Origin: Sambucus nigra
Taxonomy: Eukaryota; Streptophyta; Magnoliopsida; Dipsacales; Adoxaceae
Assembly: GCA_949130495.1 (NCBI GenBank)
Contig: OX422215.1
Coordinates: 531,757,755 to 531,821,754 of the forward strand
Direction: 5' to 3'
Length of the DNA stretch: 64,000 nt
This document shows, piece by piece, positions 32,919 to 44,205 of this stretch (positions are counted from its first letter, which is position 1; every line of letters starts with the position of its first letter). The notes beneath the pieces were generated by a model. The model saw nothing but the letters and a program-made list of their open reading frames with translations. It searched no databases and was not told the origin of the DNA. Position numbers and translations under genes: made by a program.

Positions 32919-33380
32919 TCAAGCACACCAATATGCCACATCAAACACGAAAACTAAAAAAAAAACGAAAATCTTTTTGGCTTTTCCTATTTTGACTCAA
33001 ATAAAAGCAAAATATTTTTGGGTTTTCAAAGGTTTTCTCAAAAACAAAATCTTTTTGGATTTTTAAAAATTTACTAAAAACAAAATCTTTTTGTATTTTT
33101 TCAATAGGACTCAAACAAGTGAAAAACGATAATACAAAATGATACACATGTCATAATACTAGCAATGAATATATCATGAAGCAAACTAGAATATGACAAA
33201 CATGCAAGCTACTATCCATAAGAAATAGCGAGAGATGAATCATGTGCATGCATGTGAGAATCAACCAACGAAGCATTTAGCATCTCCAAAATGGATTTCC
33301 TAACCCAAACAGGTGTATACCTAACAAAACGGGTTTTGGGAACCAATGGGACACTACGTTTAATCTTCCTAGGGTATTTT

Positions 33381-34073
33381 CTAATATAAAAAAAAACTCC
33401 TAAGGTAACCTTTCCTACCACAATGCGAACATGTGAAAACACAACGAGGAACGGGACCTTTAGGTTGACCTTTTCTAATACCCTCGGATGTGGTTGACGC
33501 TCTACAACAAACTATGGTTTTGGCTTTTACATTCGAACCACTAGAACAAGATAAGTCGCTACCATCACTACTCGAGTCATTTAAATCATTTTTTAACTTC
33601 AAAACTTTCGACTCAAGCAAACGATTAGACTCCTCAAAATTTCGAAACTCCTTCTTTAAATTTTTAATTACCCCTAGAAGGTTATCTAGCTCCCCCTCAA
33701 TGTGAACAAACTTATCCCTAAGAGCCTTTTCTCGTGCCACAAAATCATTAATCGAATTATTTTCCTCAACGACATAAACCCTAGAATTTCTCAAATCGTC
33801 TAACTCTTTTTCTAAAACGAGGACTCTATCATAACTCTCCTTTTTGCCCAATTTTATCATAATAAAATCATTAAACAAGGACCTAAACTTCTCACCACAA
33901 ATATCTCTTTGAATTTGAAACGTTTGCAAATATTCAATCCTATTTTGGAAACCGTAATTTTCTTTTTCCAAAACTTCAATACGTTTTGCAAACTTTAAAT
34001 TCAAACGATGTAAATCGTCAAAGCTTAGAGAATCCATCGAGAGAAAACAAACACATGAGAGATAAACAAACAC
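33381..34073 (-). CDS. C1 gag-like coiled-coil protein with broken zinc knuckle
   Basis: An open frame of 230 codons begins just inside the primer site. It is mostly long charged helix (LHRLNLKFAKRIEVLEKEN, later LDNLLGVIKNLKKEFRNFEE), then a Ser/Asp-rich linker, then a degenerate knuckle CSHCGRKGYLRSFF. C2 has CTHCGRKGHLRKFC at the same place, so the His and last Cys of the knuckle are lost here. The N-terminal gag domain seen in C2 is absent. The first in-frame ATG is at 34073 and a second at 34037 (MDSLSF) is a more usual start. It may be a structural protein for particle assembly, but RNA binding through this knuckle is unlikely. Confidence 0.6.
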   Translation of the reverse strand: MFVYLSCVCFLSMDSLSFDDLHRLNLKFAKRIEVLEKENYGFQNRIEYLQTFQIQRDICGEKFRSLFNDFIMIKLGKKESYDRVLVLEKELDDLRNSRVYVVEENNSINDFVAREKALRDKFVHIEGELDNLLGVIKNLKKEFRNFEESNRLLESKVLKLKNDLNDSSSDGSDLSCSSGSNVKAKTIVCCRASTTSEGIRKGQPKGPVPRCVFTCSHCGRKGYLRSFFLY

Positions 34074-34107
34074 ACGGGATCACAAAACAAATAAATTACG
34101 TTTTCTT

Positions 34108-34119
34108 GCTCTGATACCA
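34108..34119 (-). promoter_or_regulatory. C1 primer-binding site, tRNA-iMet
   Basis: Plus-strand GCTCTGATACCA is the reverse complement of TGGTATCAGAGC and sits three bases inside the right (5') LTR. Confidence 0.95.
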
Positions 34120-34122
34120 ATT

Positions 34123-34625
34123 TGTGAAACGGGGTGGCCCTTATGTGTGTGTTTCAAATCAAACCAATTTTCATTCAAAAAATTATCCAACTTTTAATTA
34201 GCACCAAACCAAGTTGTGAAAACACAATTCTTACTTTAAACCAATTTTATCTTGATTAATCCTAAACATGCATCTAGTTATTAAAGCAAGTAAATTAAAG
34301 TAAAGAATACTCACAACGCCGGATGTACGAGGAAAAAACCCAAAATGGGAAAACAACCTTGGACGACCCAAGCTAGACAATCACTATGAACAAAGGTTTT
34401 ACAAAGACAGATTAGCCTTACTCAATGACTCGATCCCCACGGGTCTTGACTCCACGAATGTCTCGGTGTCCACCGATTGGCTTTTATTCATCTACGATGT
34501 CGAACAAGATGTCCTTCTCTTTTCTTCACCATAAAACCCTGATGTTCAATGGTAGAACAAGCCTTCTTTGGTGCAACAAGATCACGTAAACATATAAGAA
34601 TGATAACTCGGATCTTTGCAAACTC
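34123..34625 (-). repeat. C1 5' LTR (right), outer part before C2
   Basis: It begins TGTGAAACGGGG and is cut at AACTC (34621-34625) by C2. It continues at 42063-42744. Confidence 0.95.
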
Positions 34626-35631
34626 TGTAAAAGTAAAATCCCCGAATTGTGATTTTATGAATTAAAATCAAAGTTAATAATTTCCTAAGATGTAAAAACT
34701 CAAGATTAATGAGGAAGCGTAAGGATGATGGTTCAACTTTAAAACAACAAAGTTTAATTTCTCAAACAAATTAAAATTACACCAAGTGAAGTAAAATAAA
34801 ACAATTAATATAATCTCACTTAAACCGATTAAAAGTTAGGCGGAACCAATTTTAGCAAATGACTTGAATTAAACAACATTACCCAATATTTAATTAAAGT
34901 CCAATTTAAATGAGTGTGATAGATTAAACCGAATTTTATCTTGAATGATTCTAAACATGCGTTCTAAATTATTTAAGCAAGATAAAATAAACCTACGCCG
35001 CAATGTAAGAGGAAAAACCCAAGACGGGAAACAACCTCGGACGACCCTAGCCACAAATCCACTAGATACGGAATTACAATTACAAGATAAGTAGACTTAC
35101 AACCACTGACTCGATCCATTTCAAGCCTCGACGCTTCTTCTTGTAGACACCTCTTCCTAGCGGACAACCTCGGAACACCACCGCGATCTCGGAATCCACC
35201 GATAGAGCTTTCTATGGTCACCGTCACCCGAGCAAGGAGCCTTTCTCCAAGTGGGTAGAATCACAACAAAATGTCTTCTTCTTTGATGGATGTAGAAGCA
35301 AACCAAAAAAATTCTCTTTGAAACGGAAGAGATAAACCGGTGCCAAAACTCCAAGAAATCTGATATGTAAATAAGAACTTGGACTAAACACAATTGGGTG
35401 TAAACTAGAGTGTGAAGAATTTTCTCTTTGAAAAATAACACTCAAAAACATGAACATTTTCCTAAACTATTTTTGCTCTCAAACACTCTCTAAGAGATGG
35501 AAAAGTTATGGAAATGTTAGTTTGGAAAATGTGATTCCCGTCCTTCATAAAGTCTGAAAAAATCAGTTAAGAAACAAGTGGGAAAGTGGGTTAAAGACTG
35601 CCAAAAACTGCCTAAAAACTGTTCCTGCCTA

Positions 35632-35870
35632 GCGATTCGTTCAAACGACATTTCGTTCGAACGAACTCTCGTTCGAACGAGACTTCTAACGACGCTCCAG
35701 TTTGGACTCGTTAGAATCTCGTTTGAAATCTCGTTAGAACAAACAATCTCGTTCGAACGACATTTCGAACGACGGAACAGTTTAGACTTGTTGGCAAACT
35801 CGTTCGAACGAAACCTGGTTCGAACGAAAAACTCGTTCGAACGACATTTCGAACGACTTCCAGAATTTTT
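35632..35870. repeat. CGTTCGAACGA palindrome array in C2 3' LTR
   Basis: At least ten TTCGAAC/GTTCGAA units occur in 240 bp, several as the full palindrome TCGTTCGAACGA. It starts about 30 nt downstream of the minus-strand TATA box, so it would lie at the 5' end of the transcript. The right LTR has the same array at 41478-41690. Confidence 0.9.
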
Positions 35871-35896
35871 ACAAAATTCGATTTTTGGCCCAGAAA

Positions 35897-35905
35897 CTTT
35901 ATATA
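35897..35905 (-). promoter_or_regulatory. TATA box of C2 LTR
   Basis: TATATAAAG on the minus strand. The right LTR has the same box at 41727-41735, which would drive element transcription. Confidence 0.6.
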
Positions 35906-36232
35906 CTTTATTTTTAAAGTTCTAATTAAATTTTTCTGAAAGTAAACATAGTTTTAATTAAACCTAACACCCAACAAACTTTGTTCCAAGCTCCTATATA
36001 AACATAATTGCATTCATACCTTGGGAGCATGGAACTATAGTTGATGACGTAGAAACGAGGCACACAAACCGGCATTTTGATGAAGCTTTATACTCTTTTC
36101 CGCTACGTCTTCAACAAACACTTCATAGGCTTGAGAATATTACAATTTAAATATTATCCTATGAATAAATATTTTTGTCCGGAATTGAGCCAAAACTATA
36201 TATGGACTCAATTAGAAATTTGTGTCCTTACA

Positions 36233-36700
36233 AATCTCCCCCTTTGGCTATTCCGGGACAAAAACCAAACAAAAATCCTAAAGGGCCGTCAAGCTCACTA
36301 GACTCAAAACATAACCCACCCAAACTTGACTCAACCCAAGGATCATATGCTTTGCCGTTTAAACAATGCCGTTTTAGTATAAATCTCCTGCACACTTAAG
36401 CAAACTCATTAAATGCATAGGGAATATCAAAGTATTAAATGCTAATTAATTACTCCCCCTAAATTAATTCTCCCCTTTATCAAACACATGACCTACTTAG
36501 AAAGACGTCTCCCCCTAAGATAAATCTCCCCCAAACTAAGATATGATAACAATAGGATTAGATACCATTTCTCCCCCTATCATCATTCTCCCCTTTTTGT
36601 TCAGGAATAGACAAAGGCTTAAAGAACTAATAAGCATAAAAGCATGTTTAAGCTTAAAGTGAGCATATGGGAAATAAAAGCAAGGCAAAGACAAACAAAT

Positions 36701-36735
<35 letters not shown>

Positions 36736-37979
36736 TATAAATACACCATTAAGTATTTGCATATATAGATAGATATAAACTCACACATGACACAAAATAC
36801 GATAAGTTTGCAAACTCGTATGGAAAAAATGTGTCATATGGAAATGGAAGTGTTGGGGTGTGAACTAGAAACAATTAAATTTAGACCCAAACACTTAATA
36901 AACATTCACGGAGTTCTCATTTGATTGCAAACTTTATCACATTTAAATATACCCTCATGTGACAATATAAAGATTGAACTCAATGAACAAACATACACAA
37001 TGCATACAAGCCTAGCATGATGATGATTCTACAAACCAAATAGAGTCATGAAATTAAAGACAACTAGGATAAACGGACATTGTGCAAACCGTTGATATAC
37101 CATCCAATTCTCCCTCAATAAGCATATATATTCTTTTGTTTTTGAATGAATATATCAAACAAACATAGGCCTTGGCAATTGTTTTCTTTTTAATGCCAAA
37201 TATTCTGTTTTTAGGCCTTTGGATCACGTATTTCTTTTAGATCCAATAAACGGTGGCTTACTATCGCAAAGGATTTAATTCATCCTTTCGGAGCCCTTCC
37301 CCGTGCACATTTTATTTATCATGTTTTCATTTTCACACAAATCTCACATGCAATGGATTTTGACATGCACTAGTCCTCCTAGGTCATAGATATGTAGATG
37401 ACTAGATTGATAAGAGAACACCTCAAAGAGCTCAAATATAACATGTGACATTAAGATTTCAAAAGAGCTCGTGCATGTGTGAAAAGAGGCATATAGAAAT
37501 AGAATCCATTTAAACAACACAAAATCCAACTACTCCATAAAATATGGTAAAGAACATTTTAAGGATTGATAATCTAAACCAAAAGTTCTAGCCACATGGG
37601 AGTGTAAACGATGGGATTCAAACACACGTATATGCCACTTAAAGTGTGTCAAACTAAAATACACACAAAAGAAAATCTTTTTGAGTTTTTAACATTTTTA
37701 ATCAAAAATAAAGATATATACTCAAAAGGATAAACAAAAATCATTTGTATTTTGCATTAAGCTTAAATGAAATAAATAAAACACAAATGATAAACAAAAA
37801 TATTTTTATATTATGCAGTCAATTCAAGCAAAAATATAATACAAAAAGATAAATAAGTCATAATATCTAGTATGTGATATGAAATAAAGCAATGACTAGA
37901 AAATGACTAAACAAGCATACATTTAGCATGTAAATATAGTATGAAGTACACACGCTAAAGTATGCAAACACTAACACAT
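36233..37979. other. C2 non-coding interior and polypurine tract
   Basis: The minus-strand polypurine tract GCCAAAGGGGGAGATT lies at 36233-36248. After it an AT microsatellite (about 36705-36735) and AT-rich sequence continue to the gag stop. No pol-type frame was found in any direction. Confidence 0.75.
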
Positions 37980-39938
37980 TCATCCTTTAGATTTAGCAAG
38001 GGAGGAAGCCTGTGGAAGTAAATGAGAATCATAAACCCTATTTTGCAAGGCAACCAAGTCGGATTTCCTAACCCAAATTAATGAAGAATGACTATCTTGG
38101 GGTGTTGGAACGTTAACTACCGTGGTTACTTTACTATGGTATTTTCTAGGAATTCGTTTAAGATCAAAACAAAATTTCCTAAGATGACCTTTGCGACCAC
38201 AATGTGTACAAGCTAAAACATGTCGAAAAGATTTACTTAAGGAGTGATCTTTGAATGCATTCCTAGTAGATTCTCCTAAAACAGTGGTTTTGGCATTATG
38301 AGTAAATTCATTACAAGTATTGAAGCCTAAACCACAAGTGTCATTTTTAATTTGGACCATTCCTAACATTTTATCTAGTTTTTCTGAACGACACTCCAAA
38401 TCAAATTTGACATTACTAGAGTCTTTTAATTTATCTTGCAATTCCAAAATATTAGACTCTAATAAAACAGTTCGCTCTTCAAAAGCAGGAAGCTCCTTTT
38501 TCAAGGATTCCATTAAACCCCTAAGGCTATCTCTTTCGCCTTCTACATATTCTAGCTTCTCTCGAAGAGTTCTCTCACGTTTCCTAAGGTCTTCTATTAA
38601 ATCATTTTCATCAACGACCTTGACACTCTTTCTTAAACTAGCTTCTAACTTCAAATTAGCTCTTTTCAATTTAATAGATTCTTTATAAATTTCTTGAAAA
38701 GCATTTTGAAGCTCACTCACATTAACCTCTTCTTCATTTTCACTCTCTCTTTCTTCTTCACTCTCACTATCATCAAAAACAAGAGAATCATGTACAATGA
38801 CCTTGGAAGTGGCATGTGCTATCATTTCATCAATCGATGAGTTCTCACTATCACTCACATGACTAGCCATAAAAGCCACAAAATTTTTCTTAGTGGGGGA
38901 ATCGGGATTTTCTTCCTTATCACTATCACTAAGGGTTGCATTATATGAAATGGGTCGCTTACCATCTTTCCTTAGTTTAGTGGGGCACTCATAATCCCTA
39001 TGTCCATAACCTTCACAAGCAAAACACTTATTAGACTCGTCCCTATCTAAATTTTCATTACTAGGTTTAGGGTTTTTCTCGGCTTTAGAAATCATCTCGC
39101 TTTTATCATGTTTAGAAGTATCAAATTTCTTAAAATCATTTTTAAATTTATCTTTGTTAATTTTAAGAAATTTTCTAAATTTACGAGCAAACAAAGCCAT
39201 GTCTTCCGAGTCACTATCACTATCGCTCTCTACTACTTGTTTGACCTCTTTTCGGGCTTTTAAAGCAACGCCCTTTTCAATTTTCTTTTCAGTTTTAGAG
39301 GGAAACATATCTAGTTCATAGGTTTGTAAATCACCTACAAGCTCTTCTAGTTTCGTAGAGGCTAAAGTTGGTAAAGAATTTAACACGGTCACCTTTGGAA
39401 TAAATCTATCGGGTAGGGACCTTAAAATTTTCTTTACAACACGGTCGTCAGGTATTTTCTCTCCCAAGTTAAACGATGAATTAAAAATATCTGAAAGTCA
39501 AGCATAAAATTCATCAAACGTTTCTTTTTCATTCATTTTGATAGTTTCAAATTGAGTGGTGAGGTTTTGGAGTTTTGAAGCTTTAACGACACTAGTTCCT
39601 TCATGAGTTAATTGTAAAATATCCCAAGCTTCTTTAGCGGTTTCACACGTCATAATACGTCGGAATTCATCCGGTGTGACAGCGCTAAACAAGGCATTTA
39701 AACCACGGGAATTGAAATTAGCAAGTTTAAACTCATTTTCAGTCCATCTATCGGCGGGTTTGATAACACGTTCATTTTCAACTAAATAAGTTGGTGGGGA
39801 CCACCCGTTAACAACAGACATCCAAACTCTCTTGTCGATAGATTTTAGTGCCGATCTCATTCGCTCTTTCCAATACGCGTAGTTTGAACCATCGAAAATA
39901 GGAAATTTTGAAAAAGGGGAAAAATCCATTTTAGCCAA
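37980..39938 (-). pseudogene. C2 gag (UBN2 type, two zinc knuckles), one stop codon
   Basis: One frame runs 653 codons with a single TGA near codon 147 (about 39497). It opens MAKMDFSPFSKFPIFDGSNY then AYWKERMRSALKS, the DUF4219 start of copia gag, and continues through a UBN2 capsid domain (WDILQLTHEGTSVVKASKLQ, then VVKKILRSLPDRFIPKV). A CCHC knuckle CFACEGYGHRDYEC, an acidic Ser-rich stretch, a long coiled coil (about residues 400-530) and a second knuckle CTHCGRKGHLRKFC follow. The stop replaces a position where Arg is usual (CGA to TGA). Gag forms the particle. Read-through or a sister copy would be needed. Confidence 0.9.
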
Positions 39939-39981
39939 AAATTATTTAAAAAGATCGTTAACGAAATAATTTATCGCTTTG

Positions 39982-39993
39982 GCTCTGATACCA
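39982..39993 (-). promoter_or_regulatory. C2 primer-binding site, tRNA-iMet
   Basis: Plus-strand GCTCTGATACCA, three bases inside the right LTR at 39997. Confidence 0.95.
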
Positions 39994-39996
39994 ATT

Positions 39997-42062
39997 TGTA
40001 AAAGTAAAATCCCCGGATTGTTATTCTATGAATTAAAATCAAAGTTAATAATTTCCTAAGATGTAAAAACTCAAGATTAATGCGAAAGCGTAAGGATGAT
40101 GGTTCAACTTTAAAACAATAAATTTTAATTTCTCAAACAAATTAAAATTACACCAAGTGAAGTAAAATAAAACAATTAATATAATCTCACTTAAACCGAT
40201 TAAAAGTTAGGCGGAACCAATTTTAGCAAATGACTTGAATTAAACAACATTACCCAATATTTAATTAAAGTCCAAATTAAATGAGTGTGATAGATTAAAC
40301 CAAATTTTATCTTGAATGATTCTAAACATGCGTTCTAAATTATTTAAGCAAGATAAAATAAACCAATCACACTACGCCGCAATGTACGAGGAAAAACCCA
40401 AGACGGGAAACAACCTCAGACGGCCCTAGCCACAAATCCACTAGATACGGAATTACAACCAATTTGTAAAAGTAAAATCCCCGGATTGTGATTTTATGAA
40501 TTAAAATCAAAGTTAATAATTTCCTAAGATGTAAAAACTCAAGATTAATGCGGAAGCGTAAGGATGATGGTTCAACTTTAAAATAACAAATTTTAATATC
40601 TCAAACAAATTAAAATTACACCAAGTGAAGTAAAATAAAACAATTAATATAATCTCACTTAAACCGATTAAAAGTTAGGCGGAACCAATTTTAGAAAATG
40701 ACTTGAATTAAACAACATTACCCAATATTTAATTAAAGTCCAAATTAAATGAGTGTGATAGATTAAACCGAATTTTATCTTGAATGATTCTGAACATGCG
40801 TTCAAAATTATTTAAGCAAGATAAAATAAACCAATCACACTACGCCGCAATGTACGAGGAAAAACCCAAGACGGGAAACAACCTCGGACGGCCCTAGCCA
40901 CAAATCCACTAGATACGGAATTATAATTACAAGACAGGTAGACTTACAACGACTGACTCGATCCCTCTCAAGCCTCGACGCTTCTTCTTGTAGACACCTC
41001 TTCCTAGCGGACAACCTCGGAACACCACCGCGATCTCGGAATCCACCGATAGAGCTTTCTATGGTCATCGTCACCCGAGCAAGGAGCCTTTCTCCAAGTG
41101 GGTATAATCACAACAAAATGTCTTCTTCTTTGATGGATGTAGAAGCAAACCAAAAAACTTCTATTTGAAACGGAAGAGATAAACCGGTGCCAAAACTCCA
41201 AGCAATCTGATATGTAAATAAGAACTTGGACTAAACACAATTGGGTGTAAACTAGAGTGTGAAGGATTTTCTCTTTGAAAAATAACACTAAAAAACATGA
41301 ACATTTTCCTAAACCATTTTTGCTCACAAACACTCTCTAAGAGATGGAAAAGTTATGGAAATGTTAGTTTGGAAAATGTGATTCCCGTCCTTCATAAAGT
41401 CTGAAAAAATCAGTTAAGAAACAAGTGGGAAAGTGGGTTAAAACTGCCAAAAACTGCCTAAAAACTGTTCCCGCCTAGCAGTTCGTTCGAACGACATTTC
41501 GTTCGAACGAACTCTCGTTCGAACGAGACTTCTAATGGCGCTCCAGTTTGGACTCGTTAGAATCTCGTTTGAAATCTCGTTAGAACGAACAATCTCGTTC
41601 GAATGACATTTCGAACGACGGACCAGTTTAGACTTGTTGGCAAACTGGTTCGAACGAAAAACTCGTTCGAACGACATTTCAAACGACTTCCAGAATTTTT
41701 ACAAAATTCGATTTTTGGCCCAGAAACTTTATATACTTTATTTTTAAAGTTCTAATTAAATTTTTCTGAAAGTAAACATAGTTTTAATTAAACCTAACAC
41801 CCAACAAACTTTGTTCCAAGCTCCTATATAAACATAATTGCATTCATACCTTGGGAGCATGGAACTATAGTTGATGACGTAGAAACGAGGCACACAAACC
41901 GGCATTTTGATGAAGCTTTATACTCTTTTCCGCTATGTCTTCAACAAACACTTCATAGGCTTGAGAATATTACAATTTAAATATTATCCTATGAATAAAT
42001 GTTTTTGTCCGGAATTGAGCCAAAACTATATATGGACTCAATTGGAAATTTGTGTCCTTACA
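39997..42062 (-). repeat. C2 5' LTR (right), with internal 468-bp duplication
   Basis: It is 2066 bp, about 460 bp longer than the left LTR. Bases 39991-40458 and 40459-40926 are tandem copies, each beginning CCAATTTGTAAAAG, so six bases of the primer-site side were duplicated with the LTR end. The palindrome array is at 41478-41690 and the TATA box at 41727-41735 (minus). Confidence 0.93.
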
Positions 42063-42744
42063 AACTCTAAGGATGTGTTTATTCTTTTTAAACCTTAAAA
42101 AACATATGCAAACAACGTACTTGAACGTAAACTATTTTTCCAGACTGCGCACACTTAAACCTCTGACGAAAATACTCCTTAAATAAGATTTAAATGCCGC
42201 CTCGAAAATAGTGTAGCTTGAACGGCAAGACCACGTTGTTCGCGCGACATAAGGATCTCGTTCGAACGAGAGCTTATGTCGCTTGAACGACAACGCGTAA
42301 GTTTGACTTTTTTGATTTTTTGATTTTTTGATTAAAACGTCTCTTTTAAAAGAGATCCAAATTAGTCAAACTCTATTTCGAGCTTATCAGAATAAAACGT
42401 AGTGTAAATTTTTAAAACACTTTTAAAAATAATTTTCTTTATAAAAATACATCCTTATATTTTATAAAAACAATTTCAAGCACCATTAATTATACGCATT
42501 CATACCTGTGTGATATCGGAATGAAATTAACGTGAAGACGAATAAACTTGCACCAAATTAAACTTCGGCATGATTATTTCTTTGAAGCTTTGCCGCAACG
42601 TCTTCAATTTTCTTCAATACGTCATAGACCAAGTGGAATCGTGACAAAATAAAAATCTCCCTATGATATATTATAAACACAGTTTTGTTCACGGAATTAA
42701 GTCAAACCAATATAGGGACTCAATTGAAAATTTATGTCCTTACA
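42063..42744 (-). repeat. C1 5' LTR (right), remainder after C2
   Basis: It resumes with AACTC and matches 30403-31073 of the left C1 LTR. It includes the decayed CGTTCGAACGAG cluster at 42215-42296 and ends TTATGTCCTTACA, followed by CCGAG. Confidence 0.95.
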
Positions 42745-42766
42745 CCGAGTATAATCTTCCTTCTAG

Positions 42767-42861
42767 GATCTTATGCCACGTATCTTCATCAACAAGTTCT
42801 CAAACATGAAGCATATTCTTCTGGAGATATAGTGACTTCAGTTCAGAAATCTTTTTTCAGG
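42767..42861 (+). pseudogene. Captured exon of a PP2C protein phosphatase gene
   Basis: The exon starts after 'cttccttctag' and ends at AGG before GTATTT. It reads [19 protein letters not shown] then [11 protein letters not shown]. Plant PP2C phosphatases of the At2g25070/At4g31860 type have 'AKYLHQQV', 'EAYxxGD' and 'xFFRMDxMM' in that order, the last at an exon junction. No stop is inside the exon, but the catalytic metal-binding parts are not found nearby. Copia C1 sits in the polypyrimidine tract directly upstream. Confidence 0.75.
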
Positions 42862-44205
42862 GTATTTGCTTGAACTTGATACTTTGACTAGATGCTTTCA
42901 TGGTTTAGTTTCCCTTGGACATGTTTTGTTTTCTCCTTAATTTATTTTGGACCTTTTTCTTGGGTTCACTCTACGACATCATTGCCTTTTAGTCAATAGG
43001 TTATATGCAGCCGATGTGTTATTTCCCTTAATTTTCTGCTTTGATAAGTAGGTAATAGAAGATAATTTTCATTGCAATTCATGATTTTAGTAGATGCAGC
43101 CGATGACTTAATTTGAAATCACGTGCTTGGTGTTTGATGAAACACTAGAAAGATTTGAACATATATACATATATCTATTAGCAATGAGTAATATTTGTTG
43201 TTATTTTGGTGATTTTATAGTCATTTTACATATTGTATACTAAATCCATGAAAATAGGTTTCAATAAAAACTATTAGCTATTGAACTCACTCTTTTAACC
43301 GTAGATACTGAACATTTGTGAAAAATGTTTGTCAGTTCTTAATTAATTTAAATTTATGTTCTCATTGATCATCTATTCCTAATGAATAATACCATTTTGT
43401 TCTTGGTATTGAGAAGATAATAGTTAAAACACATGAAATCTGTCAAGTACTAACAAACAAGTGGTCTATGCTCATATAAAAAAAACTAAAGAAAAGATTT
43501 AAATGAGTGTTGTAGATGAAAATACACCAAAGATAATTGCAAGGGTGCCATCACCATTGGAGGCATCTAAACACACTTAAAAATAACTCCTTAGAAAATG
43601 TAATGCATTGCCTAATTTGTCCTTGAACATGACTTGTATTGCATGATATTAAGATGGAGCCGGGAGTAATAATGGATAGTAGCTAATATTTTTTCTTATT
43701 TTCGAATAGATACAAGGTTAAATAACTTGACTTTTGTGTGTGATACTAGTATCTTTTCTTATTTTTTTTTGTGGGATAATTACTCAGCCGTTGCGTGGTG
43801 AGGAGGGGATTTCGCCTTGTGGGCACAACCGTCATACACTTCATGCAGACCGCATGCCTAATCAATAACCATTTAATTGATGTATTTGAACATGATTGTT
43901 GTATTTGATATGTATTTGATATATATTTCCCAACTTGCATAATGTAGTGCGATGAATTTTATACGTATTAAGACAAATTTTCCATTAATGGAATTTGAGC
44001 CATTAATTTTTATTGGGCTTATTGTCTGAATGTGTATATATGTTATTGTTCACTATTTGTATTGTTTTTGGACTATTTTTTCCGTGCGAACTTTGTATTA
44101 TTATTGGATTTTTGTTTTGGTAAAATATGTACAAAAAATAGTGGAAATGTTGCTGATTTTTTTGGGTTATTATTTATAATTAATTTTTTTTCTTTGATCT
44201 AAAAA
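42862..44205. other. CACTA right interior, no recognised coding
   Basis: AT-rich, probably captured intron and CACTA-specific sequence. I see no transposase motif and no convincing frame on either strand. Confidence 0.5.

Larger units (their letters stand above)
31074..33380. other. C1 3' untranslated interior
   Basis: No coding frame resembles a known domain. It holds the polypurine tract (31074-31086, minus), an AT microsatellite (about 31333-31359), a second TTCGAA palindrome cluster (31870-31985), an 18-G run (32901-32918) and repeated 'aaaatctttttgg' units (32966-33095). In active copia elements this space before the 3' LTR would follow pol. Here pol is absent. Confidence 0.7.
34626..36232 (-). 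repeat. C2 3' LTR (left)
   Basis: It is 1607 bp from TGTAAAAGTAAAATCC to TGTGTCCTTACA. A TATA box TATATAAAG (minus, 35897-35905) lies just upstream of a dense TTCGAACGA array (35632-35870). It differs from the right LTR by scattered single bases and a short gap near 34990. Confidence 0.95.
34626..42062 (-). mobile_element. C2: gag-only copia element (TR-GAG type), inserted in C1 LTR
   Basis: Both LTRs start TGTAAAAG and end CCTTACA. The target duplication AACTC is perfect (34621-34625 and 42063-42067). Read on the minus strand the order is 5' LTR, iMet primer site, a long gag frame, about 1.7 kb without coding, polypurine tract, 3' LTR. There is no protease, integrase, RT or RNase H. This fits the published class of terminal-repeat retrotransposons with only a GAG domain, which depend on autonomous relatives. 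The gag resembles the SIRE branch of copia. The LTRs are very similar apart from a 468-bp duplication, so it is probably the youngest insertion here. Confidence 0.93.
29821..42744 (-). mobile_element. C1: copia (SIRE-like) element without pol, host of C2
   Basis: The LTRs start TGTGAAAC and end CCTTACA. The perfect target duplication CCGAG lies at 29816-29820 and 42745-42749. The primer site (34108-34119, minus strand) is tRNA-iMet and a polypurine tract (31074-31086, minus) adjoins the left LTR, so the element reads right to left. Excluding C2 it is about 5.5 kb. Its interior holds a gag-like coiled-coil frame with a broken zinc knuckle, but no protease, integrase, RT or RNase H. It is inserted in the CACTA element, in the polypyrimidine tract before the PP2C exon. 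Confidence 0.92.

Noticed and set aside
33490..33705. Plus-strand frame opposite the C1 gag
   Set aside because: It is the antisense of the coiled-coil gag frame. The same applies to 38320-38688 opposite C2 gag.
35632..35870. TTCGAACGA array as heat-shock elements
   Set aside because: Canonical heat-shock elements need nGAAn and nTTCn blocks alternating every five bases. Here TTC and GAA directly abut and the spacing is irregular.
29765..42861. One continuous gene across the C1 insertion, from 29765 to the PP2C exon
   Set aside because: The PP2C exon has its own splice acceptor after the C1 target site. The left piece reads differently in its best frame and does not resemble PP2C.
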